This document shows positions 47,353-55,994 of a stretch of 64,000 nucleotides of DNA, piece after piece. Made by a program: the position numbers and the translations under genes. Below the pieces are notes generated by a model, which was given only the letters and a program-made list of their open reading frames with translations, was not told the origin of the DNA and ran no database searches. Source of the DNA: Sphingomonas sp. Leaf67. Its GTDB lineage: Bacteria > Pseudomonadota > Alphaproteobacteria > Sphingomonadales > Sphingomonadaceae. How positions within the stretch are numbered: position 1 is the first letter of the stretch; every line of letters begins with the position of its first letter. The stretch spans positions 173,460-237,459 of the forward strand of contig NZ_LMLP01000023.1 of the NCBI RefSeq assembly GCF_001421965.1. Reading direction: 5' to 3'.

Positions 47353-48252
47353 TCATGCCACGCTCTCCGTGCCCGCAATCGGCTCCACGCGGACGCGGCG
47401 CTTCTTGGCGGTCGCCATCAGATACGCGCCGACCGCGATCATCGGCAGGGTCAGCCACTGGCCCATATGCAGCCCGGTCGCCTGTGCGAATTCGACCAGC
47501 TGGGCATCGGGTTCGCGCCAGAATTCGATGACGAACCGCGCCACGCCGAACCCGGCCATGCCGGTGCCGAGCAGGAAGCCCGGCTTGTACCGCGCATCGG
47601 TCCGCCAGAAGAGGAAGGCGAGGATCAGGAACAGGATCAGCCCTTCGCCCATCGCCTCATAAAGCTGGCTCGGGTGACGCGCCGGATCGAGACCGCCGGC
47701 CACGGTGCGCGGGAACACGATCGCCCATGGTGCGTCGCTGGGCTTGCCCCACAGTTCGCCATTCACGAAATTCGCGAGCCGGCCGAGAAACTGGCCGATC
47801 GGCGCGACGCAGGTGACATAGTCGGTGACCCGGAGCGCGCGCAGGCCGTGTTTGCGCGACAGCCACCAGATGCCGAGAATCAGGCCGACCATCCCGCCAT
47901 GGAACGACATACCGCCATCCCACAGGCGCAGGATCTTGATCGGGTCGGTAATCATTTCCGGCGCATAGAACAGGACGTAGCCGATCCGCCCGCCGAGGAT
48001 GATGCCAAGCGTCGCATAAAAGACGAGGTCGTCGGCGTGCCGCCGCGCCATCGGCGCGCCGGGCTGGTCGAGGAGCCTGAGCATATACCACCAGCCGGCG
48101 AGGATGCCGGTGATATAGGCCAGCGAATACCATTTGAGCTGAAAGAAGCCGAGGTTCAGCGCGACCGGGTCCAGCCCCAGATCGCTGTAGCGGATATGGC
48201 CGGCGGCCATACCGATATCGCCGGTCGCAGCGGCGAGGGTGGAAAGGATCAA
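47353..48252 (-). CDS. lgt: Prolipoprotein diacylglyceryl transferase
   Basis: 299 aa with seven TM helices. Signature GGRIGYVLFYAPEM and the ring of conserved residues SFHGGMVGLILG with the essential His. It adds diacylglycerol to the lipobox Cys of prolipoproteins, which include the several lipoproteins in this window. It is divergently arranged with the molybdopterin oxidoreductase gene; a repeat element lies in that gap. Confidence 0.95.
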   Translation of the reverse strand: MILSTLAAATGDIGMAAGHIRYSDLGLDPVALNLGFFQLKWYSLAYITGILAGWWYMLRLLDQPGAPMARRHADDLVFYATLGIILGGRIGYVLFYAPEMITDPIKILRLWDGGMSFHGGMVGLILGIWWLSRKHGLRALRVTDYVTCVAPIGQFLGRLANFVNGELWGKPSDAPWAIVFPRTVAGGLDPARHPSQLYEAMGEGLILFLILAFLFWRTDARYKPGFLLGTGMAGFGVARFVIEFWREPDAQLVEFAQATGLHMGQWLTLPMIAVGAYLMATAKKRRVRVEPIAGTESVA

Positions 48253-48313
48253 GGGAACGCTCCGGCTGTGTGGCGGCGGGTAATATCGGGGAAGCGCGTG
48301 CAGGGGAACACCC

Positions 48314-48516
48314 GATCCTCCCCGGCATGGGGAGGGGGACCATGCGCAGCATGGTGGAGGGGGCTTCCCCAGACGCTACGGTTCCATATGCGGCGATCCC
48401 CCTCCACTATCCGCTGCGCCCACGGCTCGCCTTGCGAGCCGACTTCGCGGCTGCGACTTGCCCCCGGCAAGTTGCTGATCGCCGCTACGTCCCCCTCCCC
48501 GTGCCGGGGAGGATTT
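48314..48516. repeat. CCTCCCCG-ended palindromic element, copy 4 (203 nt)
   Basis: Ends GATCCTCCCCGGCATGGGG and CGTGCCGGGGAGGATTT. It shares ~200 nt of content with 43195-43398. It fills the divergent gap between lgt and the molybdopterin gene up to 15 nt before that gene's ATG. Confidence 0.85.
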
Positions 48517-48530
48517 GCTACGGCACCCGC

Positions 48531-50759
48531 ATGGTCGGACCCTCCACGCCCCGCATCACCCGCCGCAACCTGCTGATCGGCGGTGGTACCGGGGTCGGAC
48601 TGATCGTCGCATGGGGGCTGTGGCCGCGTCGCTACGGCGTCAACCTTGCCGCGGCGGCGGGCGAGACGGTGTTCGGCGCCTATCTGAAGATCGGCAGCGA
48701 CGGACAGGTGACCGTCGCGGTGCCGCAGACCGAGCATGGGCAGGGCGTCTACACCGCATTGCCGCAGATCGTGGCCGACGAACTAGGGGCCGACTGGCGA
48801 ACGGTCGCGGTCGAGGCGGCACCGATCAACCCACTCTACGCCAATCCGCTGGCTGCCGGCATCCTGTTCGGCGACGCGCTGGCGCTGCTTCCCGAAGCGA
48901 CGCGCGCGACCCATGCCGAGCGGACCGCCCTGATGCTGACCGCCGGCTCGACCTCGGTCCGCCGGTTCGAAGCGCCGCTGCGCGCGGCGGGGGCGGCGGC
49001 GCGGGTGTTGCTGTGCAAGGCGGCGGCGCGGGGCTGGGACGGCGACTGGCGCAGCTGCGGCACCGCCGATGGCTTCGTCGTGATGGGCGACCGCCGCGAA
49101 CGCTTCGGCGTGCTGGCCGAACGCGCGGCGCGCGAGAGCCTGCCGGGGGGCGAACTTCCCTTGCGGACTGGCGACGACAAACGGCTGACCGGCACACCCG
49201 CCCCCCGGCTCGACGCCCCCGCCAAGGTCGACGGCAGCGCGACGTTCGCCGGCGACGTGCGCAGGCCCGGCATGGTCTTCGCCTCGATCCGGCAGGGACC
49301 GATCGGCGACGCGAAGCTGCTGGGCGCCGACAAACCGGCGGCGGAGGCGGTGCCGGGCGTGGTCAGCGTGATCGAAACCGATCGTTGGGTCGCCGCCGCC
49401 GCGACGACATGGTGGGCGGCCAATCGCGCGGTCGATGCGATGGCGCCGCGCTTCGAAACCCATGGGCTGATCGACGACCGCTCGATCGCTGCCGCGCTCG
49501 ACGCCGCGCTCGCGGGCGAGGGGGCGCGGGTGCAGGAGGCGGGCGATATCGACGCGGCGTTCACCGGCGGGCGGACCCAGACCGCGACTTATCGCGTGCG
49601 CGCCGCGCTCCATGCCGCGATCGAACCGATCTGCGCGACCGCCGAATGGAATGACGGCACGCTGACGCTGTGGATGCCTACGCAAGCGCCGACGCTGGCC
49701 CGCGCCGCCGCCGCGCGCGCGATCGGTATCGGCGAGGACCGCGTCGTCCTGCACCCGACCATCGCCGGTGGGTCGTTCGGGGCCAATCTCGACCACCGCG
49801 CCGCCGAACAGGTGGCGGTGCTGGCGCGTCGGCTGGAACGGCCGGTGCAACTGACGTGGTCGCGGGGCGAGGATTGTCTGGCCGATCGCTATCGCACGCC
49901 TGCCGCCGCGCGGATGACCGCGCGACTGGGGCGGGGCGGTCGCATCCTCGGCTGGCGCGCGCAGATCGCCGCGCCGCGCACCGGCCGCGATCTGGCGCGA
50001 TTGCTGCTGGGCGGCGATGTCGCCGCCTCGCTCGGCATGGCATTGCCCGGCGACCGCGGCGATGCGCTGGCGACCGAGGGCGCGGTGCCGGCCTACGGCG
50101 TCGCCAACGTCGCGGTCGATCATCATCCCGCCGATCTCGGCCTGCCCGCCGGCTGGTGGCGTTCGGGCGCGCATAGCTACACCGCCTTCTTCACCGAATG
50201 CTTCCTCGACGAACTGGCCGGGTTCGCCGGGATGGAGGCGCATTCGTTCCGCATCGCGATGCTCGGCGGCGACGTGGCGCTGGCCCGCTGCCTGTCGACG
50301 GTCGCGACCATGGGCGGCTGGCAGGGCGGGGTGCCGGGCAGCGCGCAGGGCATCGCCTGTCACCGGATGCGCGGATCGGCGATCGCCTGCATGGCGGAGG
50401 CGCATATCGGCGATGATCAGCGGGTGAAGGTCGACCGGCTGGTCGTCGCGGTCGATTGCGGCCGGGTCGTGAACCCCGATCTCGTGCGCCAGCAGATCGA
50501 GGGTGGTCTGATCTTCGGGATGGCGCAGGCGACCGGTGCCTCAACCGGGTTCGACGCGAACCTGCCTGATGTGCGCGGCTTTGGCGGGTTGCACCTGCCC
50601 CGGCTGGCCGATGTGCCGGACATCATGGTCGAACTGATCGAATCGGACGGCGATCCCGGCGGCGTCAGCGAACTGGCCGTGCCGGTCGTCGCGCCCGCCA
50701 TCGCCAACGCGCTGCACGCCGCGACGGGGCGGCGGTATCGGACGCTGCCGTTGCTCTGA
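48531..50759 (+). CDS. Molybdopterin-cytosine-dinucleotide hydroxylase large subunit (isoquinoline oxidoreductase beta-like), orphan
   Basis: 742 aa. A twin-Arg signal (RRNLLIGGGTGVGLIVAWG) targets it to the periplasm. Two molybdopterin-binding domains follow; GGSFGANLDHRAAEQ is a Moco loop and GDPGGVSELAVP places the catalytic glutamate at E714. The family (IorB/CoxL-like) oxidises N-heterocycles or aldehydes with an Fe-S partner such as IorA. No Fe-S subunit lies next to it, so its partner must be elsewhere. Very short leader: the palindromic element ends 15 nt before its ATG. Confidence 0.85.
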   Translation: MVGPSTPRITRRNLLIGGGTGVGLIVAWGLWPRRYGVNLAAAAGETVFGAYLKIGSDGQVTVAVPQTEHGQGVYTALPQIVADELGADWRTVAVEAAPINPLYANPLAAGILFGDALALLPEATRATHAERTALMLTAGSTSVRRFEAPLRAAGAAARVLLCKAAARGWDGDWRSCGTADGFVVMGDRRERFGVLAERAARESLPGGELPLRTGDDKRLTGTPAPRLDAPAKVDGSATFAGDVRRPGMVFASIRQGPIGDAKLLGADKPAAEAVPGVVSVIETDRWVAAAATTWWAANRAVDAMAPRFETHGLIDDRSIAAALDAALAGEGARVQEAGDIDAAFTGGRTQTATYRVRAALHAAIEPICATAEWNDGTLTLWMPTQAPTLARAAAARAIGIGEDRVVLHPTIAGGSFGANLDHRAAEQVAVLARRLERPVQLTWSRGEDCLADRYRTPAAARMTARLGRGGRILGWRAQIAAPRTGRDLARLLLGGDVAASLGMALPGDRGDALATEGAVPAYGVANVAVDHHPADLGLPAGWWRSGAHSYTAFFTECFLDELAGFAGMEAHSFRIAMLGGDVALARCLSTVATMGGWQGGVPGSAQGIACHRMRGSAIACMAEAHIGDDQRVKVDRLVVAVDCGRVVNPDLVRQQIEGGLIFGMAQATGASTGFDANLPDVRGFGGLHLPRLADVPDIMVELIESDGDPGGVSELAVPVVAPAIANALHAATGRRYRTLPLL

Positions 50760-50805
50760 CGAAAGGGCTTGCCACCTTGGGGCCGGTCGCGCGTTACGTG
50801 GCCCC

Positions 50806-51813
50806 ATGGACCTGCCGCTCAATCATCCCGCCATTCCGAAGCGCCGTGTCGGCGTATTGCTGATGAACCTCGGCACGCCCGACGATCCCTCGCCGCGATC
50901 GGTGAAGCGCTATCTCGCCGAATTCCTGTCCGACCGGCGCGTGGTCGAACTGCCGGCGATCGCGTGGCAGCCGATCCTGCGCGGCATCATCCTCAACACC
51001 CGGCCGAAGAAGTCGGCCCATGCCTATCAACAGGTGTGGAGCGAACGGGGGTCGCCGCTCGCCGCTATCACCCGCGCACAATCGGATGCGATGCAAGGCG
51101 CGTTCGGTGAAGAAGTCATCATTGACTGGGCCATGCGCTACGGCAACCCCTCCATCGCCACCCGGATCGAAACGATGCGGCAACAGGGTTGCGACCGTAT
51201 CCTGCTGGCACCGCTCTACCCGCAATATTGCGCAGCAACGACCGCCACCGCCAACGACAAGGCGTTTGCCCATCTCGCGACCTTGCGCTGGCAACCGGCG
51301 ATCCGCACCCTGCCGCCCTATTACGACGATCCGTTGTATATCGACGCACTGGTGACGACCCTGCGCGAGGATCTGGCCAAGCTCGCCTTCGAACCCGATG
51401 CGATCGTCGCCAGCTTCCATGGCATGCCCAAGCGCACGCTGGCACTCGGCGACCCATATCACTGTCACTGCCAGAAGACGGCGCGGTTGGTGTCCGAAGC
51501 ACTCGGCCGGCCGCTGACCATCGCGTTTCAGTCGCGCTTCGGCCCGGCGAAATGGCTTGGCCCGGCCACCGACGAAACGTTGGTCGAACTGGCGAAGGCC
51601 GGCAAGCGCCGCGTTGCGATCTTTGCGCCCGGCTTTTCGGCGGACTGTCTGGAGACGTTGGAGGAACTGGCGATCCGTGGTCGCGAAAGCTTCGAAGCAG
51701 CGGGCGGCACCGATTTTGCCTATCTTCCTTGTCTGAACGCCGAGCCCACAGGCAATAAAATGTTGCGCAACATTATCGCGCGCGAACTTGCGGGCTGGAT
51801 CGACCCCGCCTAG
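50806..51813 (+). CDS. hemH: Ferrochelatase
   Basis: 335 aa. It inserts Fe2+ into protoporphyrin IX, the last step of protoheme synthesis. VGVLLMNLGTPDDPSPRSVKRYLAEFL is the typical start, RILLAPLYPQYCAATTA and SFHGMPKR carry the active-site His, and CLETLEELAIRGRESFEAAGG follows, with a Glu-rich part. No obvious [2Fe-2S] tail cysteines. A single gene upstream of phaB, with a 30-nt gap. Confidence 0.95.
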   Translation: MDLPLNHPAIPKRRVGVLLMNLGTPDDPSPRSVKRYLAEFLSDRRVVELPAIAWQPILRGIILNTRPKKSAHAYQQVWSERGSPLAAITRAQSDAMQGAFGEEVIIDWAMRYGNPSIATRIETMRQQGCDRILLAPLYPQYCAATTATANDKAFAHLATLRWQPAIRTLPPYYDDPLYIDALVTTLREDLAKLAFEPDAIVASFHGMPKRTLALGDPYHCHCQKTARLVSEALGRPLTIAFQSRFGPAKWLGPATDETLVELAKAGKRRVAIFAPGFSADCLETLEELAIRGRESFEAAGGTDFAYLPCLNAEPTGNKMLRNIIARELAGWIDPA

Positions 51814-51843
51814 CAGGGACGAAACAGTCGTAGGAGAGAATGC

Positions 51844-52566
51844 ATGGCACGGGTAGCGATCGTCACCGGCGGCACGCGCGGCATCGGCGAGGCGATCAGC
51901 CTCGCGCTGAAGGACATGGGAGTCACCGTCGCGGCAAACTATGCCGGCAACGACGAAAAGGCGAAGGCATTCAGCGACCGTACCGGCATCGCTGCGTTCA
52001 AGTTCGACGTGGGCGATTTCGATGCGACGCAGGCGGGCGTGAAGGCGATCGAGGAAGCGGTCGGTCCGGTCGACATTGTCGTCAACAATGCGGGCATCAC
52101 TCGCGACGGTACCTTGCTCAAGATGACCTACGACATGTGGGACGACGTGATCCGCACGAACCTTGGCGGTTGCTTCAACCTAGCCAAGGCGACCTTCCCC
52201 GGCATGCGCGACCGCAAATGGGGCCGTATCGTCAACATCGGTTCGATCAACGGGCAGGCCGGCCAATATGGTCAGGTCAACTATGCCGCCGCCAAGTCGG
52301 GTATTCACGGCTTCACCAAGGCGCTGGCGCAGGAAGGCGCACGGTTCGGCGTGACCGTCAACGCGATCGCTCCGGGCTATATCGACACCGACATGGTCGC
52401 GGCAGTGCCGGCTGATGTTCTGGAAAAGATCGTGGCCAAGATCCCGGTCGGCCGGCTGGGTCAGGCGAGCGAAATCGCGCGCGGCGTCGCTTTTCTGTGT
52501 TCGGAAGAGGGCGGGTTCGTCACCGGCTCGACGCTCAGCATCAACGGCGGCCAGCACATGTACTGA
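51844..52566 (+). CDS. phaB: Acetoacetyl-CoA reductase
   Basis: 240 aa SDR. TGGTRGIGEAI cofactor loop, NNAGITRDGTLLKM, GSINGQAGQYGQVNYAAAKSG with the catalytic Tyr/Lys, and APGYIDTDM are all as in PhaB, which uses NADPH to make (R)-3-hydroxybutyryl-CoA for polyhydroxyalkanoate. phaA and phaC are not adjacent. Strong ribosome site (TAGGAG) before ATG. Confidence 0.92.
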   Translation: MARVAIVTGGTRGIGEAISLALKDMGVTVAANYAGNDEKAKAFSDRTGIAAFKFDVGDFDATQAGVKAIEEAVGPVDIVVNNAGITRDGTLLKMTYDMWDDVIRTNLGGCFNLAKATFPGMRDRKWGRIVNIGSINGQAGQYGQVNYAAAKSGIHGFTKALAQEGARFGVTVNAIAPGYIDTDMVAAVPADVLEKIVAKIPVGRLGQASEIARGVAFLCSEEGGFVTGSTLSINGGQHMY

Positions 52567-53084
52567 TTGCGGGTCGGCGGGGCAGGACCCTGCCGGTTTG
52601 TTGGACAGGAAGCGCCCCGGTGAAAGCCGGGCCGTGTCTGATTGGGGAGCAGGTAATTTCCCTGTGTCGATGGCAACTACAGGCTGGGGCTCGCCGATCA
52701 CGCACGAGCCGAACTTGCGTTAGTTCAGGGCCACAACGATCGCAGCGATACGAATTAGGCGAAGAGTCGCCACCCACTTTCTATGCGAAGCCGCCCCAGG
52801 CGGGACCCCAAAAATGTGCCATTAGAACGCACGCTCTGCAGCGAGTGTCGGAAATTGTTATCGAGAGGGTGGTGCCCCACAGGAGACAAAACTGGGCACT
52901 CAGATCATTGGAGAATTTGCGTCCCGAGGGACGGCCGAAGATGAAGGCCTCGTGGATCGCCGGGCCGGGCGAATGTAGGGGCTGCGGCTAGGATATGCTG
53001 ACGCGACGGCGGTTTTCGCAGGACGATTCCCGCCGATCGCCGGACGAAATTGCCACCAATGGGCATAGCGAGCAGAATGCGGCC
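52567..53084. other. 518-nt gene-free gap with hairpin and left-hand direct repeat
   Basis: Lower G+C than its neighbours. The front contains GGCAGG-AC-CCTGCC (52581-52594), a possible weak terminator of phaB without a T run, and CCCGG-TGAAAG-CCGGG near 52616. Repeat A (52869-52918) follows. No supported gene; one short open frame covers the repeat but has no recognisable product. Confidence 0.6.
52869..52918 (+). repeat. Left copy of 50-bp imperfect direct repeat (island edge candidate)
   Basis: Matches 63777-63826 in 40 of 50 positions with no gap. Contains GTGCCC-N16-GGGCAC, an inverted hairpin preserved in both copies. In frame it reads VVPHRRQNWALRSLENL, against VVPFRRQRWALKLLDNF in the right copy, so a decayed coding remnant is possible. 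It ends 166 nt before the LysR gene. Confidence 0.75.
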
Positions 53085-53993
53085 ATGAAGATCAGCCGCA
53101 CCGACCTCGCCGATTTCAGCTATTTCCTCGCGATCGCCAACCATCGCAGCTTTCGGCGTGCCGGGCTTGATCTTGGTGTCAGCGCGTCGGCGCTAAGCCA
53201 TTCGCTCAAGGGCCTCGAAACCCGGCTGGGCGTCAGGCTGCTGAACCGGACCAACCGAAGCGTCACGCTGACGGCCGCGGGAGAGGAGCTTCTGGGCAAG
53301 ATCGTCGAGCCGTTCGAGGCAATCGGATCCGCCGCGGAGGCCCTCAACCGCTACCGTGACGAGCCCTCCGGTCGCATCCGCCTGAACATCCTCGAACATG
53401 CCGCCACGCTGCTGCTGGGTCCGGTCCTGCCGATCTTCGTGGAGCGGTATCCCGAGATCCAGATCGACGTGGCCGTCACCAACCATCTGGTCGATGTCAT
53501 CTCGGAAGGGGCTGATGCCGGCATTCGTTATGGCGGCACCGTCCCCGAGGACATGATCGCTCAAAGACTGTCGCCTGATATCCATTGGGTCGTCGTCGGC
53601 TCGCCAGCCTATCTGGCGAGGCACGGTGTCCCCACGCATCCGCTTCACCTGAAGGACCATCGCTGCCTACGGATCCGCCTGGGCGACGGCAGCATCTATC
53701 ATTGGGAGTTCGACAAGGAAGGCGAGACGTTCGAGCTGGATGTTCCGGGGCCGATCACTTTCGATGAAACCCAGTTCGGGCTAAGCCTCGTCCGGCGCGG
53801 CGTCGGGTTAGCGTATCTTCCCGAACCCACGGTCGCATCACTCGTGAACAGCGGCGAGTTGCACGCCGTCCTTGAGGACTGGGTGTCGACCGGTCAGGGT
53901 TTTCATATCTATTATTCGGGCCGGCGACAGGTGCCGACGGGGCTTCGCCTGCTCATCGAGCTCATCAGGGAAATCCATCCGCTCGGGTCATGA
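53085..53993 (+). CDS. LysR-type transcriptional regulator
   Basis: 302 aa. An N-terminal winged helix (DFSYFLAIANHRSFRRAGLDLGVSASALSHSLKGLETRLGVRLLNRTNRSVTLTAAGEELL) is followed by a substrate-binding domain with GRIRLNILEHAATLLLGPVLPIFVERYPEIQIDV. It probably controls the following exporter gene, because a perfect dyad with T-N11-A lies between them. A 30-residue in-frame extension from 52995 has no HTH homology and is not used. The effector is unknown. Confidence 0.88.
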   Translation: MKISRTDLADFSYFLAIANHRSFRRAGLDLGVSASALSHSLKGLETRLGVRLLNRTNRSVTLTAAGEELLGKIVEPFEAIGSAAEALNRYRDEPSGRIRLNILEHAATLLLGPVLPIFVERYPEIQIDVAVTNHLVDVISEGADAGIRYGGTVPEDMIAQRLSPDIHWVVVGSPAYLARHGVPTHPLHLKDHRCLRIRLGDGSIYHWEFDKEGETFELDVPGPITFDETQFGLSLVRRGVGLAYLPEPTVASLVNSGELHAVLEDWVSTGQGFHIYYSGRRQVPTGLRLLIELIREIHPLGS

Positions 53994-54004
53994 CCGGTCG
54001 CAAT

Positions 54005-54021
54005 GATGAGCCTTGCTCATC
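54005..54021. promoter_or_regulatory. Candidate LysR operator (T-N11-A dyad) between regulator and exporter
   Basis: GATGAGC-CTT-GCTCATC is a perfect 7-bp inverted repeat with a 3-nt centre. It contains T at 54007 and A at 54019, exactly 11 nt apart, the LysR T-N11-A rule. It begins 12 nt after the LysR stop and lies 90 nt before the MFS ATG. A terminator role is unlikely because no T run follows. Confidence 0.6.
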
Positions 54022-54111
54022 GTGGCATGGATCAGACACCCGCTAACCCTGTGCCGCTCCCGCCCCCATAATCGTGTCTCGAAGGCCCGACAGGACCAGA
54101 GGGACACAGGC

Positions 54112-55326
54112 ATGACCAGTATGGCAAACACCGACGCCCGGCATCTCCCGCCGGCGGCATCAACGGCGCGCTGGGGTGCGGTCCTGGCGCTCACCTTATG
54201 CGTGTCGACGCTGATCGCGTCCGAGTTCATGCCGGTAAGCATCCTGACGCCGATCGCGGCCGACCTGCGCGTCACCGAAGGGGCGGCCGGACAGGCGATT
54301 TCAGTGTCCGGGATCTTCGCGGTCGTGACCAGCCTGACGATCGCGTCACTGGCAGCGGGTATCGACCGGCGCCATCTGCTGCTCGGTCTGACCCTGTTGA
54401 TGCTGGTCTCCGGACTGACGGTGGCATTCGCGCCGACCTACCTCGTACTGGTCGCGGGTCGCGCGCTGCTGGGCATCGCCATCGGCGGGTTCTGGTCGAT
54501 GTCGACGGCGACGGTCATGCGCCTAGTGCCGACCGAACAAGTTCCCAAGGGACTGGCCTTGCTGAACGGCGGCAATGCGCTGGCTACGACGATCGCCGCC
54601 CCGCTCGGCAGCTTCCTGGGCCAGTATATCGGCTGGCGCGGCGCATTCTTCATCGTCGTTCCGCTCGCCGTCGCGACGTTCGCGTGGCAATGGGCGACGC
54701 TGCCGTCGATGGCGCCCAATCGCGCATCCGGTGCGACCGGTTCGCTCGGTGTGCTGCGTCGGCCCGAAGCGCGGATCGGCATGGGGGCGGTCGGCCTGCT
54801 GTTCATGGGGCAGTTCGCGCTGTTCACTTATCTTCGTCCGTTCGTCGAGCAGGTCACGGGCGTCAGCGTCTCGCTCCTCTCGGCCATGCTGCTCGGCATG
54901 GGCGCGGCAGGCCTTGCGGGCACCTGGCTGATCGGCCGCTTCGTCGCCTGGAACCTGTCGGTTACGTTGGTCGCGGCTCCGGTCATCATGGCGGGGATCG
55001 CATTCGCCCTGATCGCGCTTGGTTCTATCCCCGTCGCCGTCGCTCTGCTGCTGGGCGCGTGGGGCTTCGTCGGCACCGCGCTGCCGGTGGCCTGGTGGAC
55101 ATGGCTGAGCCGCACGCTGCCCGAGGATGCGGAAGCGGCGGGCGGGCTGATGGTGGCCGTGGTGCAGCTCGCGATCACGCTGGGGGCCGCCGGGGGTGGC
55201 TTGCTGTTCGATGCTTTCGGACCAAGCGCCACCTTCCTTGCCGCGGCGCTGGTTCTGCTTGGCTCGGCTTTGCTCGGCCACGCCGGAAGCAGGACCACCG
55301 ACCGGTCATCCACGGCAACGTTCTGA
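54112..55326 (+). CDS. MFS exporter (DHA1 family, sugar/drug efflux type)
   Basis: 404 aa with twelve TM helices. LTLCVSTLIASEFMPVSILTPIAADLRVTEGAAGQAISVSGIFAVVTSLTIA begins TM1-2 and GRALLGIAIGGFWSMSTATVMRLVPTEQVPKGLALLNGGNALATTIAAPLGSFLGQYIGWRGAFF is the AraJ/YdhP-like core. It probably exports a small molecule made or met in the locus. The ATG at 54112 is used; a longer start at 54013 adds non-conserved residues. The operator-like dyad lies upstream. Confidence 0.9.
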   Translation: MTSMANTDARHLPPAASTARWGAVLALTLCVSTLIASEFMPVSILTPIAADLRVTEGAAGQAISVSGIFAVVTSLTIASLAAGIDRRHLLLGLTLLMLVSGLTVAFAPTYLVLVAGRALLGIAIGGFWSMSTATVMRLVPTEQVPKGLALLNGGNALATTIAAPLGSFLGQYIGWRGAFFIVVPLAVATFAWQWATLPSMAPNRASGATGSLGVLRRPEARIGMGAVGLLFMGQFALFTYLRPFVEQVTGVSVSLLSAMLLGMGAAGLAGTWLIGRFVAWNLSVTLVAAPVIMAGIAFALIALGSIPVAVALLLGAWGFVGTALPVAWWTWLSRTLPEDAEAAGGLMVAVVQLAITLGAAGGGLLFDAFGPSATFLAAALVLLGSALLGHAGSRTTDRSSTATF

Positions 55327-55382
55327 TGCACACCGACCGAGCACCCTTCCACAGCAACAATTTTCGCAAGGGCGATGACGCA

Positions 55383-55904
55383 ATGAAGACCATCGATTCG
55401 ACGACCATCCGCGGCGTAATGCTGGCAATCATGACCATGACCATTTCGCACTCTGCTCAGGCCCAGGACAGGAGATCCACCATGGAAGTCACGCGCAAGG
55501 CCGATCAAAAAACGACCGACGGCTCGCCGGAGTATTTCACCGGCAAGGTGACCATCAGCGGGCAGTTCCAGCGTCCCTCGCCCTCCCGGGTCGGCGGCGC
55601 GACGGTCCATTTCGAGCCCGGCGCTCGTACCGCGTGGCATACCCATCCACTCGGTCAGACGCTGATCGTGACGGAAGGGGTCGGGTGGACGCAGGTCGAA
55701 GGCGGTCCGACGATCGAGTTTCAGGCGGGCGACGTGCTGTGGTGTCCGCCCGATCGCAAGCACTGGCACGGCGCCACCCCCACGCAGGCGATGACCCATA
55801 TCGCGATCCAGGAATCGCTGAACGGCTCGCCGGTCAAGTGGATGGAGCAGGTGACCGACGCGCAATATCGCGCCGGTCCCGGCACGGACAGCGGCAAGCC
55901 GTGA
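55383..55904 (+). CDS. Secreted cupin domain protein
   Basis: 173 aa. Signal MKTIDSTTIRGVMLAIMTMTISHSAQA, then a single cupin: motif 1 HFEPGARTAWHTHPLGQTLIVTEGVGWTQVEGG with metal-binding His residues and motif 2 PPDRKHWHGATPTQAMTHIAIQ. It resembles (R)-mandelonitrile lyase-like and carboxymuconolactone-type cupins found in secondary metabolism. It might bind a metal and act on a small aldehyde or cyanohydrin. It follows the MFS gene by 56 nt. Confidence 0.8.
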   Translation: MKTIDSTTIRGVMLAIMTMTISHSAQAQDRRSTMEVTRKADQKTTDGSPEYFTGKVTISGQFQRPSPSRVGGATVHFEPGARTAWHTHPLGQTLIVTEGVGWTQVEGGPTIEFQAGDVLWCPPDRKHWHGATPTQAMTHIAIQESLNGSPVKWMEQVTDAQYRAGPGTDSGKP

Positions 55905-55994
55905 ACTCCGCAGGAGCGATGGGTGCCGAGGCCGATCCGGCATCCATCAGCCGAGTGAAGATGCCCGCAAACGCATTTGTGGAAGGCGGCGAAA

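Noticed and set aside
52497..52991. A plus-strand open frame running from inside phaB through the left direct repeat
   Set aside because: It begins inside phaB, has no family similarity or ribosome site, and only its repeat part is matched elsewhere in the window.
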